Shown here piece after piece: positions 63,861 to 64,000 of a DNA stretch of 64,000 bases. Source of the DNA: Tigriopus japonicus. Taxonomy: Eukaryota; Arthropoda; Copepoda; Harpacticoida; Harpacticidae. Below the pieces are notes generated by a model that was not told where the DNA came from, did not search any database, and worked only from the letters and a program-made list of their open reading frames with translations. The stretch spans positions 11,678,611-11,742,610 of the forward strand of contig CM021322.1 in assembly GCA_010645155.1 (NCBI GenBank), written 5' to 3'. Position numbers and translations under genes: made by a program. Each line of letters opens with the position of its first letter. The stretch's first letter is position 1.

Positions 63861-64000
63861 ATGGCACAGCCGGTAGTGGCCACCATTGCGGTGGAAGACC
63901 CTCGCTCCTCTCCCTCCCCCTTGGTCGGGAAGACGCAGGTCCGTGATGCGTGCGGGAGGGCCGTGGTTGCAGCGGGTGGACGTGGTGCAGCGGGATGGCC
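63861..64000 (+). CDS. GC-rich open frame running off the window (uncertain)
   Basis: ATG 63861 opens a frame without stop to the window end: MAQPVVATIAVEDPRSSPSP then LVGKTQVRDACGRAVVAAGG. Its base composition jumps to well above that of the neighbourhood. It could be a first coding exon or the start of a retroelement frame; 46 codons are too few to tell. Confidence 0.3.
   Translation, partial: MAQPVVATIAVEDPRSSPSPLVGKTQVRDACGRAVVAAGGRGAAGW

Overview
This is animal (eukaryotic) nuclear DNA: AT-rich, intron-rich, with GT-AG introns, two assembly gaps (9802-10659 and 26534-26973) and many decayed transposons. The gene set (a membrane receptor guanylate cyclase, a PAR/NFIL3-type bZIP factor and a pickpocket-like DEG/ENaC channel), the many introns of 50-500 bases and the TE content suggest an arthropod, possibly a crustacean such as a copepod. 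The species is inference only.

Layout. (1) Positions 573-42214, plus strand: a receptor guanylate cyclase whose 5' end (most of the ligand-binding domain) lies left of the window. I could place 17 exons with consistent splice phases, through transmembrane helix, kinase-homology domain, coiled coil, cyclase domain and a long C-terminal tail. One intron, 6625-36122 (29.5 kb), splits the kinase-homology domain and holds almost all the repetitive DNA of the left half: a short LTR retrotransposon with identical LTRs, an integrase fragment, a foldback element with minisatellite arms, MITE-like palindromes, both gaps and a few unassigned ORFs. (2) Positions 42846-44042, minus strand: a complete two-exon bZIP gene, convergent with the cyclase. 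(3) Positions 45958-46930: the degraded 3' part of a LINE. (4) Positions 48289-60345, minus strand: a complete-looking DEG/ENaC subunit in eight exons. Its 7.5 kb third intron carries a small ORF, a non-autonomous hAT element with 8-base target duplications, a degraded LINE reverse transcriptase and a dead Tc1/mariner transposase. (5) Positions 60346-64000: mostly non-coding with two adjacent hAT-type MITEs; a GC-rich frame opens at 63861 and runs off the window.

Functionally, the cyclase makes cGMP downstream of an extracellular ligand, the channel is a sodium/cation channel subunit, and the bZIP protein is a nuclear regulator. Nothing in the sequence ties the three into one pathway. The most unusual coding feature is the long acidic/Ser-Thr insertion in the channel's extracellular domain, followed by a furin-type basic site. 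The most unusual non-coding features are the foldback minisatellite pair at 31068-31985 and the very large, TE-packed cyclase intron.
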